From contig CAIXGS010000082.1 of the NCBI GenBank assembly GCA_903919125.1, forward strand, positions 1-57,898: a stretch of 57,898 nucleotides of DNA. Direction: 5' to 3'. The stretch is from an uncultured Spartobacteria bacterium (GTDB taxonomy: Bacteria; Verrucomicrobiota; Verrucomicrobiia; Chthoniobacterales; Chthoniobacteraceae). The position numbers were made by a program, and so were the translations under genes. This document shows, piece by piece, positions 6,374-13,770 of this stretch. The notes beneath the pieces were generated by a model. The model was not told the origin of the DNA. It saw only the letters and a program-made list of their open reading frames with translations, and did not search any database. The stretch's first letter is position 1, and the number at the start of each line of letters is the position of its first letter.

Positions 6374-7438
6374 ATGGCGGCACTTGATTCGACAATCAAG
6401 TTGGCAAACCAGACTGCGGCAGCTATTGACTCCGCAGTTCTGGCCCGCTCAGGAGACGGGATGCGCCCCCATTTGGGGGCCAGCATTATCGGCCAACCTT
6501 GTGAAAGAAAGATTTGGTACACCTTCCGGTGGGCCAAACAATCAAACCACGAGGCTCGTATTTTACGTCTTTTTGCTAGAGGGCAAAGGGAAGAATCGAG
6601 CCTAACCTCGTTACTTCGACAGGCAGGAGTCCAAGTGGTTGACGTCGATCGAACCACAGGAGATCAATTTCAGTTTTCTGACATCGGAGGCCATTTCGGT
6701 GGATCCATGGATGGCGCTTGCACCGGGCTTCAAGAACATCCTGAGGAATGGTTTGTTCTTGAATTTAAAACGCACGGAAAAAAATCATTTGATGATCTCT
6801 CAAAGAAGTTCCTTAAAGAAGCGAAACCAGAACACTACGATCAGATGCAGTGCTACATGCACTGGACCGGCATGCATCAAGGCCTGTATGTCGCTGTCTG
6901 CAAAGATGATGACCGATTACATCTTGAGATCGTAAAAAGTGATCCGGCAAGAGCAGATTCATTGATCGCAAAAGCACAGAGAATCATTGAAAGCCAGGAC
7001 CCTCCAGAGCGCATGTCTCAGGATTCAAGCTACTACCTTTGCAAATGGTGCGATTACGCATCAATTTGCCATGAATCAAGCGTACCCCAACCGACATGCA
7101 GATCTTGCTGCCATTCAACGCCTGAGATGAAGGGTGATGCAACATGGTCATGCTCAAAACATAAATCAAACTTAGACATCAATGAGCAAAAGAAAGGCTG
7201 CGAATCGCATCTTTTTATACCCTCTCTATTGGGGAAATTTGGTGAAGTATTGGACGCTAGTCTTCCGGAGAATTGGGTTCAGTATGAGAACAAAGTGAGC
7301 GGAAGTCTGTTTAAAAACGGAATCCCAACGGACTGTTTTTCAAGCCATGAAATTTTTATGGTTGAAAACAAAAGCGCATTGACGGAAGAGTCCGTGATGC
7401 AACTCAGGAAAGAATTTGATGCGAGGCTGGTTGCATGA
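6374..7438 (+). CDS. Cas4/RecB-like PD-(D/E)XK nuclease with Fe-S cysteines
   Basis: The protein has 354 residues. Nuclease motifs are Asp113 (GGSMDG), Glu130-x-Lys132 (LEFKTH) and the QMQCYMHW motif with Gln157. Cys43 together with Cys223, Cys226 and Cys232 (CKWCDYASIC) has the Cas4/AddB arrangement for a 4Fe-4S cluster. A further cysteine set (242, 245, 246, 260, 276) may bind zinc. It is likely the 5'-3' exonuclease that prepares single-stranded ends for Sak4-type annealing. It overlaps the helicase gene by four bases. Confidence 0.88.
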   Translation: MAALDSTIKLANQTAAAIDSAVLARSGDGMRPHLGASIIGQPCERKIWYTFRWAKQSNHEARILRLFARGQREESSLTSLLRQAGVQVVDVDRTTGDQFQFSDIGGHFGGSMDGACTGLQEHPEEWFVLEFKTHGKKSFDDLSKKFLKEAKPEHYDQMQCYMHWTGMHQGLYVAVCKDDDRLHLEIVKSDPARADSLIAKAQRIIESQDPPERMSQDSSYYLCKWCDYASICHESSVPQPTCRSCCHSTPEMKGDATWSCSKHKSNLDINEQKKGCESHLFIPSLLGKFGEVLDASLPENWVQYENKVSGSLFKNGIPTDCFSSHEIFMVENKSALTEESVMQLRKEFDARLVA

Positions 7439-9099
7439 AATTAAGACCGTACCAGGAGGATTCCATCAATTCACTTTGCAATTGGTGGAATAGTCATAAA
7501 GACATTAAAAAGATCCCCCTGGTCGTTGCCCCCACGGGTAGCGGAAAGAGCGTGACAATTGCTGATTTGACTCGACAGTTATTCGACACTTATCCGGAAG
7601 ATCATCCGCGTACTTTGGTGATTGTTCCTTCAAAAGAACTTGCTGAACAAAACGCGTCAAAGCTTAAAAGCCTATTACCTTCTCATTTAAAGGTCGGTTT
7701 TTATTCTGCGTCGATCAGTAAAGATCCAGAAGCGGATGTCATCGTTGCCACTATTGGTAGCGTATTTAAAGCCGCACACATTCTAGGCGATATTAAATGC
7801 GTCATTATCGATGAAGCGCATTTGGTTAATCCTGAAGGAAACAGTGCAGGGCGATACCGCCAGTTTTTGGATGAATTATCAAAGTATTGCAAATATTGCG
7901 CGGCTGGGTTTACAGCCACTCCTTTTCGAGGGGATGGAGTTTGGTTAACTGATGGAAAAAACCCATTTTTTACCGGCGTAGCGCACACGACTTTCCCTCA
8001 AGACTTGATTGACAATGGATTTTTATCGCCTTTGGTTCGACCCATCGACGCTTTGAAAACTCGAATCAATACAGATAAGGTTCAGATTGTCTCAGGCGAC
8101 TATAACATTAAACAATTGTCGGAATGCGTCGATGCTTATTTAAAAAACGTGGCGATTGAAGCCACTCAGCTGGCATCTGACAGAAAGAAATGGATTGCGT
8201 TTACTCCGACAGTTGCAAACGCAATGCACCTGGTACACCTATTAAGAGAGCAAGGTATTTCCTCTTATTTGGTCTGCGGTGCAACCGATAAAAAAATTCG
8301 CGCTGATTTGATTGATCGATTTCGTCGAGGGGAAATTCGTTGCCTTGTCACCGTTTTGGCCCTGGCCACAGGTTTTGATGTACCCGACGTTGATTGCGTC
8401 ATTTGGTGTCGTCCAACCAAAAGCCCGGTGCTTTATTGTCAAGGTGCCGGAAGAGGAATGCGAATTGCTTCAGAAAAAAAGGATTGTCTCTGGCTTGATT
8501 TTACCGATACGACCGAGCGCATGGGTCCGGTCGATGGAGTAAAAGGAAAAAAGAGAAGGGATTCAGGTGAAACAGATCCACTGACAAAGATTTGTTCAAA
8601 TTGCGGTGAAGTTTACAGCATTAAATTACCGGAATGCCCATCGTGTGGTTTCTTTGTTGAAGATGAAGAGAAACTACCAGAAGTTTCCCGTAAAGCTGTT
8701 TCTGCCAGCGATTCGCCAATCATGCTTTCGCAATCGAAGTTATTAATAAACGAGTACAAAATATCAGATGCAAAATACAGCGTACACACAAAAGTGGGAT
8801 CGAAACCAACTTTGAGGGTTGATTATTACGCCGGCATTCGTCGTGTGGTTACTGAATGGGTATGCTTTGAGCATGAAGGTTTTGCAAGAGAGAAAGCAAT
8901 GAATTGGTGGAAAAACAGAGATAACAGAGGATTAGAAAACCTTAATACTTTGAGAATTCTTGGCAAGCCGTATCCAGATACTGTTAATGAAGCCCTGGAA
9001 GTAATTCAACAAACGGAAAGAAACTCTATAGTAATTCCTGCAAAGATTACAGTTAATGAGTCAGAAAAGTTTCCGAAGATAGTTTTTCAATCTTTTTAA
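7435..9099 (+). CDS. SF2 DEAD/DEAH-box helicase with C-terminal zinc ribbon
   Basis: The protein has 554 residues. Visible motifs are Walker A (APTGSGKS, 32-39), DEAH at 125-128, motif III TATPF near 160, motif V (ATGFDVPDVD) and motif VI (QGAGRGMR, about 340). A CSNCG...CPSCG zinc ribbon lies near 390-408. This matches the type III restriction/UvsW-like helicase group, used by phages for recombination-dependent replication and branch migration. The last 130 residues are not recognised. It completes the ATPase-SSB-nuclease-helicase module. Confidence 0.9.
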   Translation: MKLRPYQEDSINSLCNWWNSHKDIKKIPLVVAPTGSGKSVTIADLTRQLFDTYPEDHPRTLVIVPSKELAEQNASKLKSLLPSHLKVGFYSASISKDPEADVIVATIGSVFKAAHILGDIKCVIIDEAHLVNPEGNSAGRYRQFLDELSKYCKYCAAGFTATPFRGDGVWLTDGKNPFFTGVAHTTFPQDLIDNGFLSPLVRPIDALKTRINTDKVQIVSGDYNIKQLSECVDAYLKNVAIEATQLASDRKKWIAFTPTVANAMHLVHLLREQGISSYLVCGATDKKIRADLIDRFRRGEIRCLVTVLALATGFDVPDVDCVIWCRPTKSPVLYCQGAGRGMRIASEKKDCLWLDFTDTTERMGPVDGVKGKKRRDSGETDPLTKICSNCGEVYSIKLPECPSCGFFVEDEEKLPEVSRKAVSASDSPIMLSQSKLLINEYKISDAKYSVHTKVGSKPTLRVDYYAGIRRVVTEWVCFEHEGFAREKAMNWWKNRDNRGLENLNTLRILGKPYPDTVNEALEVIQQTERNSIVIPAKITVNESEKFPKIVFQSF

Positions 9100-9109
9100 G
9101 TATACCAAC

Positions 9110-10084
9110 ATGAAAGAAAAATTTATTCTGCATGGCCAAGAAAGTTACAACTTAGCGCCGTTCAAATATCAGTGGGCCTACAACATGGCCCAGCACAGCC
9201 TTTCCAATCATTGGACTCCGCAAGAAGTGCCGATGGGAACTGATAAAGGATGCTACGAGCTTCAATTAACTAATGAAGAAAGACAACTTTTTACGCATGT
9301 TTTTTCATCGTTGACTACAGCAGATCTGGCCATTCAGGAAAACCTGACAACCAAGGTCTATGAAATGGTAAAAGCGGCAGAGATTAGGCTTTATTTGTCA
9401 AGACAGATTGCCGAAGAAGGCCTGCATTCTGTGAGTTATCAGCATGTCATTGAAGCCATCGGACTTGATCAGGAAGAAACTTATTCAATGTATCGCAGGG
9501 TTAAAGAAATCAGCGATTGGTTTTCTTGGGCAAAGAAATGGTCGCATTCAAGCGACGTCACTATGTCTTTAATCTTTTATTACGCAATTTTTGAAGGCGT
9601 ATTTTTTCCAACTGCGTTTGCAGCCATTTACTCATTGCATCGCCGCCGTTTAATGACCGGTACTGGACAACAGATCCAATATATCCACCGCGATGAAACG
9701 ATGCACATTGGCTTTGGCATCCGATTAATCAATGAGATTTTTAATGAAATCGGTGATCGTCCCAGCAATCAAGAAGTTAATGACATGTTTCATCAGTCAA
9801 TGGAATACATCGATCGCTGGGCTGAGAGATGCATTCCTTCTGTTTTGGGTTATAACGCCGATCTGCACAGGCTGCAAAGTCGTTATCTTGCTGATCGCCG
9901 GCTCAACGCTCTCGGATATGAAAAAATCTGGGGTGCTTCTTCAGCTCTACCTTGGCTAGACGAAATGGCATCAATAAAAAAGGAGAAGAATTTCTTCGAA
10001 ACACGGGTCACCGAATACCAGACCGGTGGCGCCCTAAAGTTTGATGAGGGCGATACTATGGATGCTTTGGTTGATTGGAGGTAA
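9110..10084 (+). CDS. nrdB: Class I ribonucleotide reductase small (radical) subunit
   Basis: The protein has 324 residues of ferritin-fold ribonucleotide reductase beta subunit. Metal ligands are Asp72, Glu103 and His106, Glu162, and Glu196 and His199. The tyrosine at 110, four residues after the first histidine, matches the position of the E. coli radical Tyr122. It would generate the radical that lets the large subunit turn ribonucleotides into deoxyribonucleotides. No large subunit occurs in this genome, so it must pair with a host NrdA. The ribosome site is weak. Confidence 0.9.
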   Translation: MKEKFILHGQESYNLAPFKYQWAYNMAQHSLSNHWTPQEVPMGTDKGCYELQLTNEERQLFTHVFSSLTTADLAIQENLTTKVYEMVKAAEIRLYLSRQIAEEGLHSVSYQHVIEAIGLDQEETYSMYRRVKEISDWFSWAKKWSHSSDVTMSLIFYYAIFEGVFFPTAFAAIYSLHRRRLMTGTGQQIQYIHRDETMHIGFGIRLINEIFNEIGDRPSNQEVNDMFHQSMEYIDRWAERCIPSVLGYNADLHRLQSRYLADRRLNALGYEKIWGASSALPWLDEMASIKKEKNFFETRVTEYQTGGALKFDEGDTMDALVDWR

Positions 10085-10086
10085 AA

Positions 10087-10302
10087 ATGATTGATTGGCC
10101 TATGCTGATTAATAACTTCCAGAACTCGAGCATAGGAGTCAATCGACTTGCAACCGAGGCAGGAGTACCCAGTAAACATTTGTCAGATATCGTCACAGGC
10201 TCATCTCTTGAGCCTCCATTTTCGACAGCTATCAAGATACTAGATATTCATCATGATTATTTTCCAGATTTACATGAAAAACTTACAGAGGATTTCGAAT
10301 GA
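10087..10302 (+). CDS. Small helix-turn-helix-like protein
   Basis: The protein has 71 residues. The segment GVNRLATEAGVPSKHLSDIVTGSSLEPP has the spacing of an XRE/Cro-type helix-turn-helix. ATG 10087 follows a GGAGG ribosome site inside the end of nrdB, and the stop overlaps the next ATG. It may regulate the accessory gene chain that follows; this is inferred from fold and position. Confidence 0.55.
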   Translation: MIDWPMLINNFQNSSIGVNRLATEAGVPSKHLSDIVTGSSLEPPFSTAIKILDIHHDYFPDLHEKLTEDFE

Positions 10303-10514
10303 GCGTATTCAAAGAGCTTGATGAAGCCTGGATGTCATTGCCGTTGGAGACTCAAAACCATATGGATAAGAAATCTTTTGAAATGGCTTGGCTCATGCGT
10401 GACTCGGAAATAAGACTGATTAAAAGGCAAATCTCTGATTTACACCAAGTTCTTATAGAAAGCTCCAATGATAATAGGTCATTGAGCTATACAGGTCCTG
10501 AAAAGGACATTTAA
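10299..10514 (+). CDS. Early accessory protein, unknown function
   Basis: The protein has 71 residues and starts with an ATGA overlap on the preceding gene. It is predicted largely helical (FKELDEAW..., then EIRLIKRQISDLHQVLIES, a possible coiled coil). I do not recognise a family. It opens the chain of short accessory genes leading to int. Confidence 0.55.
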   Translation: MSVFKELDEAWMSLPLETQNHMDKKSFEMAWLMRDSEIRLIKRQISDLHQVLIESSNDNRSLSYTGPEKDI

Positions 10515-10520
10515 AGAGTT

Positions 10521-10784
10521 ATGCCAGTTGGAATCTTCCCTTTTTTAAAAAATCGGGACGGGTTATGGGAACCAACTGGCACCCTAATTGAGAATGATAT
10601 GGAACCTATATCAAAAGAAGAAAAAGAAATTTTATGCGCGTATGGGCGAAAAGTGATCGAAGCAAAGGGGTACACGTTTTATCGGTACGTGTACGAGCAA
10701 GGTCTTCGAGACGCGGAGAAGCACCACGGCATCAGAGTGCCGGTCTATACAACACGAGAATCTAGGAGAAAGGGAGATGAGTAA
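10521..10784 (+). CDS. HHGI-motif accessory protein 1
   Basis: The protein has 87 residues. Near its C-terminus it carries GLRDAEKHHGI, the motif shared with the next two genes (RWAEEYHGI and RFAEKHHGI). The N-terminal part has a predicted helix after PISKEEKEILCAYGRKVIE. It overlaps the next gene by eight bases. The family looks like a phage accessory module; function is unknown. Confidence 0.6.
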   Translation: MPVGIFPFLKNRDGLWEPTGTLIENDMEPISKEEKEILCAYGRKVIEAKGYTFYRYVYEQGLRDAEKHHGIRVPVYTTRESRRKGDE

Positions 10785-11019
10785 CAGAACGAGTGCTTGC
10801 CCACGATGCGGGGAAAATAATCCCGCAGAGATCCACACCTGTACACCAAAACAAGATCAATCGATTGATCTTAATTCTAAAAAGCCAATGGACGGCGACG
10901 CAATTCGCAAAGGTTTTCTGGCTACTGGGTTTGAAAGCGGGAACTTCAAATTGAGATGCTTTAACTTGGGAGTCCGCTGGGCTGAAGAATATCACGGGAT
11001 TGGAGGCAAGGATGAGTAG
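10777..11019 (+). CDS. HHGI-motif accessory protein 2 with zinc-finger-like start
   Basis: The protein has 80 residues. Cysteines in ACPRCGENNPAEIHTC near the N-terminus could bind zinc. The centre and end (AIRKGFLATGFESG...LGVRWAEEYHGIGG) are paralogous to neighbours. The codons for the HGIGG motif contain GGAGG, which serves as ribosome site for the next gene, whose ATG lies inside this frame. Function unknown. Confidence 0.6.
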   Translation: MSNRTSACPRCGENNPAEIHTCTPKQDQSIDLNSKKPMDGDAIRKGFLATGFESGNFKLRCFNLGVRWAEEYHGIGGKDE

Positions 11020-11281
11020 GGAAAGAGAGTTGTTGGCGAGAGCAGGGTTAGTAATCGCCCAGCACAGATGGAGCCACCCACACGATCCGGTGCTACGCAA
11101 GTTATCCCACCAAATTAACTCGTATTTTGAAGAGAATTTTGAAGAGATTCCTGAAGTAACGCGAAAGCCGTTGAGTGAGGAGGACATGGAAAAGCACCAC
11201 GGGATGAGTAGTTGGCTTTCTTTTCGGGCTGGAGTACGGTTTGCTGAAAAACATCACGGGATTGGAGGCGAGGATGAGTAG
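11012..11281 (+). CDS. HHGI-motif accessory protein 3
   Basis: The protein has 89 residues. It starts at ATG 11012, after the embedded GGAGG of the preceding gene, and ends with the same FRAGVRFAEKHHGIGG motif, which again encodes the next ribosome site. The start region MSRERELL and that of the next gene (MSRELLER) are also alike, consistent with tandem duplication of a gene unit. Function unknown. Confidence 0.6.
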   Translation: MSRERELLARAGLVIAQHRWSHPHDPVLRKLSHQINSYFEENFEEIPEVTRKPLSEEDMEKHHGMSSWLSFRAGVRFAEKHHGIGGEDE

Positions 11282-11633
11282 GGAATTATTGGAGCGGGCG
11301 TTGGATGCTTTAGATCAGATCTGGGATTACGGTTTGGAGAATTTCCCACAGGACACACATGAAACCCTCATGGATGACATTAAGAGGTTCCTTTCCACCC
11401 AAGAGTCAAAGCCCGTAGCTTACTGGGATACGCAGAACGGTACATTAACCCCAGCTGTGCCGCTTTCTTCTGAGCGTACTTGTTTTGAAGTGCCTCTTGT
11501 ACCCCTGTATTTACACCCCAGAGCGGACGTTGCTGAGGAGCTTATTAAAGCGCTGATCGCTATCGGGGCCAGTGAAGGTGATCCGAAAGCTGTCGCTATT
11601 CAAGCACTTGAGAATTATATGGAGGAAAAATGA
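11274..11633 (+). CDS. Accessory protein at the end of the HHGI chain
   Basis: The protein has 119 residues. It starts at ATG 11274 inside the HGIGG codons of the previous gene. The centre (SKPVAYWD...VPLYLHP) resembles a short domain common in phage hypothetical proteins, where a KPVA(Y/W) start and VPLY end recur. The C-terminal helix (DVAEELIKALIAIGA) is amphipathic. It lacks the HHGI motif of its neighbours. Function unknown. Confidence 0.6.
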   Translation: MSRELLERALDALDQIWDYGLENFPQDTHETLMDDIKRFLSTQESKPVAYWDTQNGTLTPAVPLSSERTCFEVPLVPLYLHPRADVAEELIKALIAIGASEGDPKAVAIQALENYMEEK

Positions 11634-11794
11634 TGACTAAAAAAGACAAGATTGAAACCCTGATGCTTATATCGGCGCTGGAATCTTACTGTTTATCTAA
11701 AGATTCTTTAGAAAGCTATCCAGATTATTTACTAGAAACCACCAGTGATGTAGTAGAAAAATTAAAAGCAGATATTTTGGGTGAAGAAAAATAA
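11633..11794 (+). CDS. 53-residue acidic helical protein
   Basis: The frame starts by TGATG overlap with the previous stop, after a GGAGG ribosome site, and ends by TAATG overlap with the next gene, so both junctions support it. The product (MTKKDKIETLMLISALESY...) is acidic and probably all helical. No family is recognised. Confidence 0.5.
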   Translation: MTKKDKIETLMLISALESYCLSKDSLESYPDYLLETTSDVVEKLKADILGEEK

Positions 11795-12123
11795 TGTCCA
11801 AAGAAGATACTTGCGACAAAGAACTTCTTACCCTCGCTGCAAAAGCGATAGGGTTTACTTTCGAGGATCATTATGATGATGACCAATACTGGCCGTGGGT
11901 CGAGGAGACTCAAGATTTTTGGAACCCCTTGATTGACGATGGCGATGCCTTCAGGTTGATGGTGGAGTTGGGACTGGAGGTCCGTACAGACGGCCCGTAT
12001 TTGATAGCTGTAACCCCAAGATATGTAGATAACGAACTGTACGAACCTAGAGGTGAAGACCCATGCGCCGCAACAAGACGAGGGATTGTTAAAGCCGCCG
12101 CTGAGATCGGGAGGGAGATGTAA
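11794..12123 (+). CDS. DUF2591-like phage protein
   Basis: The protein has 109 residues. Two hallmarks of a common phage family are present: WNPLIDDGDAFRLMVELGL in the middle and DPCAATRRGIVKAAAEIGR at the end. This family (DUF2591, including NinX-like proteins) is found in early regions of lambdoid phages and has no firm biochemical function. It starts by TAATG overlap and is coupled to the next gene by a shared base. Confidence 0.7.
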   Translation: MSKEDTCDKELLTLAAKAIGFTFEDHYDDDQYWPWVEETQDFWNPLIDDGDAFRLMVELGLEVRTDGPYLIAVTPRYVDNELYEPRGEDPCAATRRGIVKAAAEIGREM

Positions 12124-12320
12124 TGAGACTGTCAGAAAAAGGCATACAGACTTTGGACAGACAAGCCAGAGCTATCGAACACTACGAGGCTGCATTGATG
12201 TGCTTGTATCCAGCACGTGGAGAGGCTCGGGACCACTGGAACAAGGCTAGGGCAATACTAGCAGGTGCGAAAATCTCGGAATCTGATGCCGTACATTTAG
12301 GAAAGCCAGACGCATCGTAG
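12123..12320 (+). CDS. Small early protein, unknown
   Basis: The protein has 65 residues and begins one base into the preceding stop (TAATG). It is predicted helical (LDRQARAIEHYEAALMCLYPA). No family is recognised. It is the last gene of the accessory chain before the 67-base control region of xis. Confidence 0.5.
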   Translation: MRLSEKGIQTLDRQARAIEHYEAALMCLYPARGEARDHWNKARAILAGAKISESDAVHLGKPDAS

Positions 12321-12346
12321 CCAAACTACGATAAAACGTATCTTAT

Positions 12347-12387
12347 GAGACATAAACCCGCTTAACGCCTAATATCTGAGACATAAA
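12347..12387 (+). promoter_or_regulatory. Direct repeats ahead of xis
   Basis: GAGACATAAA occurs at 12347-12356 and 12378-12387, spaced 31 bases, about three helical turns, each with an ATCT-like sequence upstream. The second copy abuts the xis ATG. They may be binding sites for the excisionase-like protein or a regulator of xis/int. The role is inferred from spacing and position. Confidence 0.45.
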
Positions 12388-12759
12388 ATGAGCATGCTTA
12401 CAACCAAAGATGTCGCCACAGACATGGGGGTCGGGTTGACCACCGTTCGCAAATGGATTGACGAGGGCGCTTTAATTGCCGTCAAGTTAGGGCATGTCGT
12501 ACGGATTGACGAAGAGGACTACAAATCGTTTAAGATTGCTGCCCGACAACCCAAGGCGGCGCTATGCCATACCGACAAAAAGGCTCTAAATATTGGTACA
12601 TCAACTTCGTCGAACCGAGCGGTAAGCAGGCTAGACGATCTTCTGGGACCGAGGATTTCCAACAAGCGAAAGCCATCGAGCAAAAACTCAGATCGGATGG
12701 ATACGAAGCCAGAAAGAAAGCAAATGGGGTCAGCGCCTCGTTCGATGCGGTCCTTGTAG
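12388..12759 (+). CDS. Excisionase-like helix-turn-helix protein
   Basis: The protein has 123 residues. Residues 1-55 (TTKDVATDMGVGLTTVRKWIDEGAL...VRIDEEDYKSF) match the MerR/excisionase-type winged helix. The remainder lies out of frame over the first 196 bases of int and is polar and low in structure, so it may be non-essential. Position directly before int supports an Xis role in directing excision. An alternative is an ancestral HTH-integrase fusion split by a frameshift. Confidence 0.65.
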   Translation: MSMLTTKDVATDMGVGLTTVRKWIDEGALIAVKLGHVVRIDEEDYKSFKIAARQPKAALCHTDKKALNIGTSTSSNRAVSRLDDLLGPRISNKRKPSSKNSDRMDTKPERKQMGSAPRSMRSL

Positions 12760-13535
12760 AGTACCTTGAGCGTTCCAACCGATTAGAAAGTCGTTCCAAC
12801 GTATCTAGGGCAAGAACCCTCGCTGATTTCTTTAGGGGCCGTTCTTACCACGACATCACACGCCAGGACATCGATCAGTACAAAGCGCATCGCCTCAAGA
12901 CGGTTTCGATTTCAACCATAAATCGGGACCTCGTCATTCTTTCAGCCGCCATTCAAGAATATAACCGGCGACATGGATCTGAAATTCCCAACCCAGCCAA
13001 GGGGGCCAAGGAGAAAGAGCCAGAGTCCCGCGTTAGGTGGTTAACCAAAGCGGAATACGCCAGGCTTCTGGAGTGTGCATCGGGGGAAGTCGCTGATTTG
13101 ATTCGCCTGCTGGCCCATACTGGGATGAGAGCGCAGGAAGCTTACGGTCTGGAGTGGAAGAGGGTGGATCTTGATCGGAAGCTTATCACTCTTGAAATGA
13201 TTCATACCAAAACAAAAAAGCGACGGACGATCCCGATTCACCCAGAATCAAGGGTCAGCTTAGATAATTGTTATCTAAGGAACCCAGACCACGCTTTGGT
13301 TTTTGGGGGTGTAAAGGATCGAAAGAAGGGGATATTAGGGGCGTTAAGCCGTGCTGGGATTGAAGACTTCCATCCGCACCATGATTTGCGACACACTTTC
13401 GCCAGCTGGCTGGTCATAGCCGGCGCGTCCCTCTATGAGGTAAAAGACCTCTTGGGACACTCGTCTATTGAGGAGACCCAGAAATACGCTCACTTGGCCC
13501 CTGAGAACCTGCAAAGGGCGGTCAATCTACTATGA
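12564..13535 (+). CDS. int: Tyrosine-family phage integrase
   Basis: The protein has 323 residues. Catalytic residues are visible: Arg189 (HTGMRAQEA), a lysine-rich beta-hairpin at 216-220, His273-x-x-Arg276 (HHDLRH), His299 (LLGHSS) and the nucleophile Tyr308 (QKYAHL). An N-terminal arm-binding start (YRQKGSKYWYINF) and core-binding domain (60-150) precede them. It should integrate the genome at the tRNA-Arg-derived attP about 100 bases downstream. It overlaps the xis frame by 196 bases. Confidence 0.95.
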   Translation: MPYRQKGSKYWYINFVEPSGKQARRSSGTEDFQQAKAIEQKLRSDGYEARKKANGVSASFDAVLVEYLERSNRLESRSNVSRARTLADFFRGRSYHDITRQDIDQYKAHRLKTVSISTINRDLVILSAAIQEYNRRHGSEIPNPAKGAKEKEPESRVRWLTKAEYARLLECASGEVADLIRLLAHTGMRAQEAYGLEWKRVDLDRKLITLEMIHTKTKKRRTIPIHPESRVSLDNCYLRNPDHALVFGGVKDRKKGILGALSRAGIEDFHPHHDLRHTFASWLVIAGASLYEVKDLLGHSSIEETQKYAHLAPENLQRAVNLL

Positions 13536-13541
13536 TAAAAC

Positions 13542-13753
13542 TTAGATAGTCGTATCTAATTCAGCCCGTTTTATGCGGGTTACAGGCGTTATCTGATATC
13601 ATAGGTGCGAGGACTTTTTTCTGTAAGCTATTGATTTAATGGCGCGCCCGATACGATTCGAACGTACGACCTTTGCCTTCGGAGGGCATTGCGCTATAAT
13701 CTAAACCCTTGCTGAGTAGGCCTTAAAGAACAACTTAGATAAAAAATTAGATA
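13542..13753. other. attP region with integrase arm-type repeats
   Basis: Four copies of TTAGATA lie either side of the tRNA-like core: 13542-13548 and, inverted, 13553-13559 on the int side; 13735-13741 and 13747-13753 on the other. The first two form a palindrome with a four-base centre; the last two are direct repeats 12 bases apart. Arm-site repeats flanking a tRNA-derived core are typical of tyrosine-integrase attP sites. A CCCG/CGGG hairpin at 13565-13579 may weakly terminate int transcription. Confidence 0.65.
13640..13697 (-). other. attP core: 3' part of a tRNA-Arg(CCG) gene
   Basis: On the minus strand this reads as the 3' portion of a tRNA. It has an anticodon loop CTCCGAA (anticodon CCG, Arg), a T-arm GTACG-TTCGAAT-CGTAT and a 3' acceptor CGGGCGC followed by G and CCA (13640-13642). 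The 5' acceptor half and most of the D-arm are absent, so it is not a functional tRNA. Phages that integrate in tRNA genes carry such a fragment to rebuild the host gene at attL or attR. Confidence 0.85.
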
Positions 13754-13770
13754 CTCACCGGAGGATTGAA

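Noticed and set aside
13640..13697. Functional tRNA-Arg(CCG)
   Set aside because: The 5' acceptor strand and most of the D-arm are missing; upstream sequence cannot pair with the 3' acceptor strand. It is an attP core.
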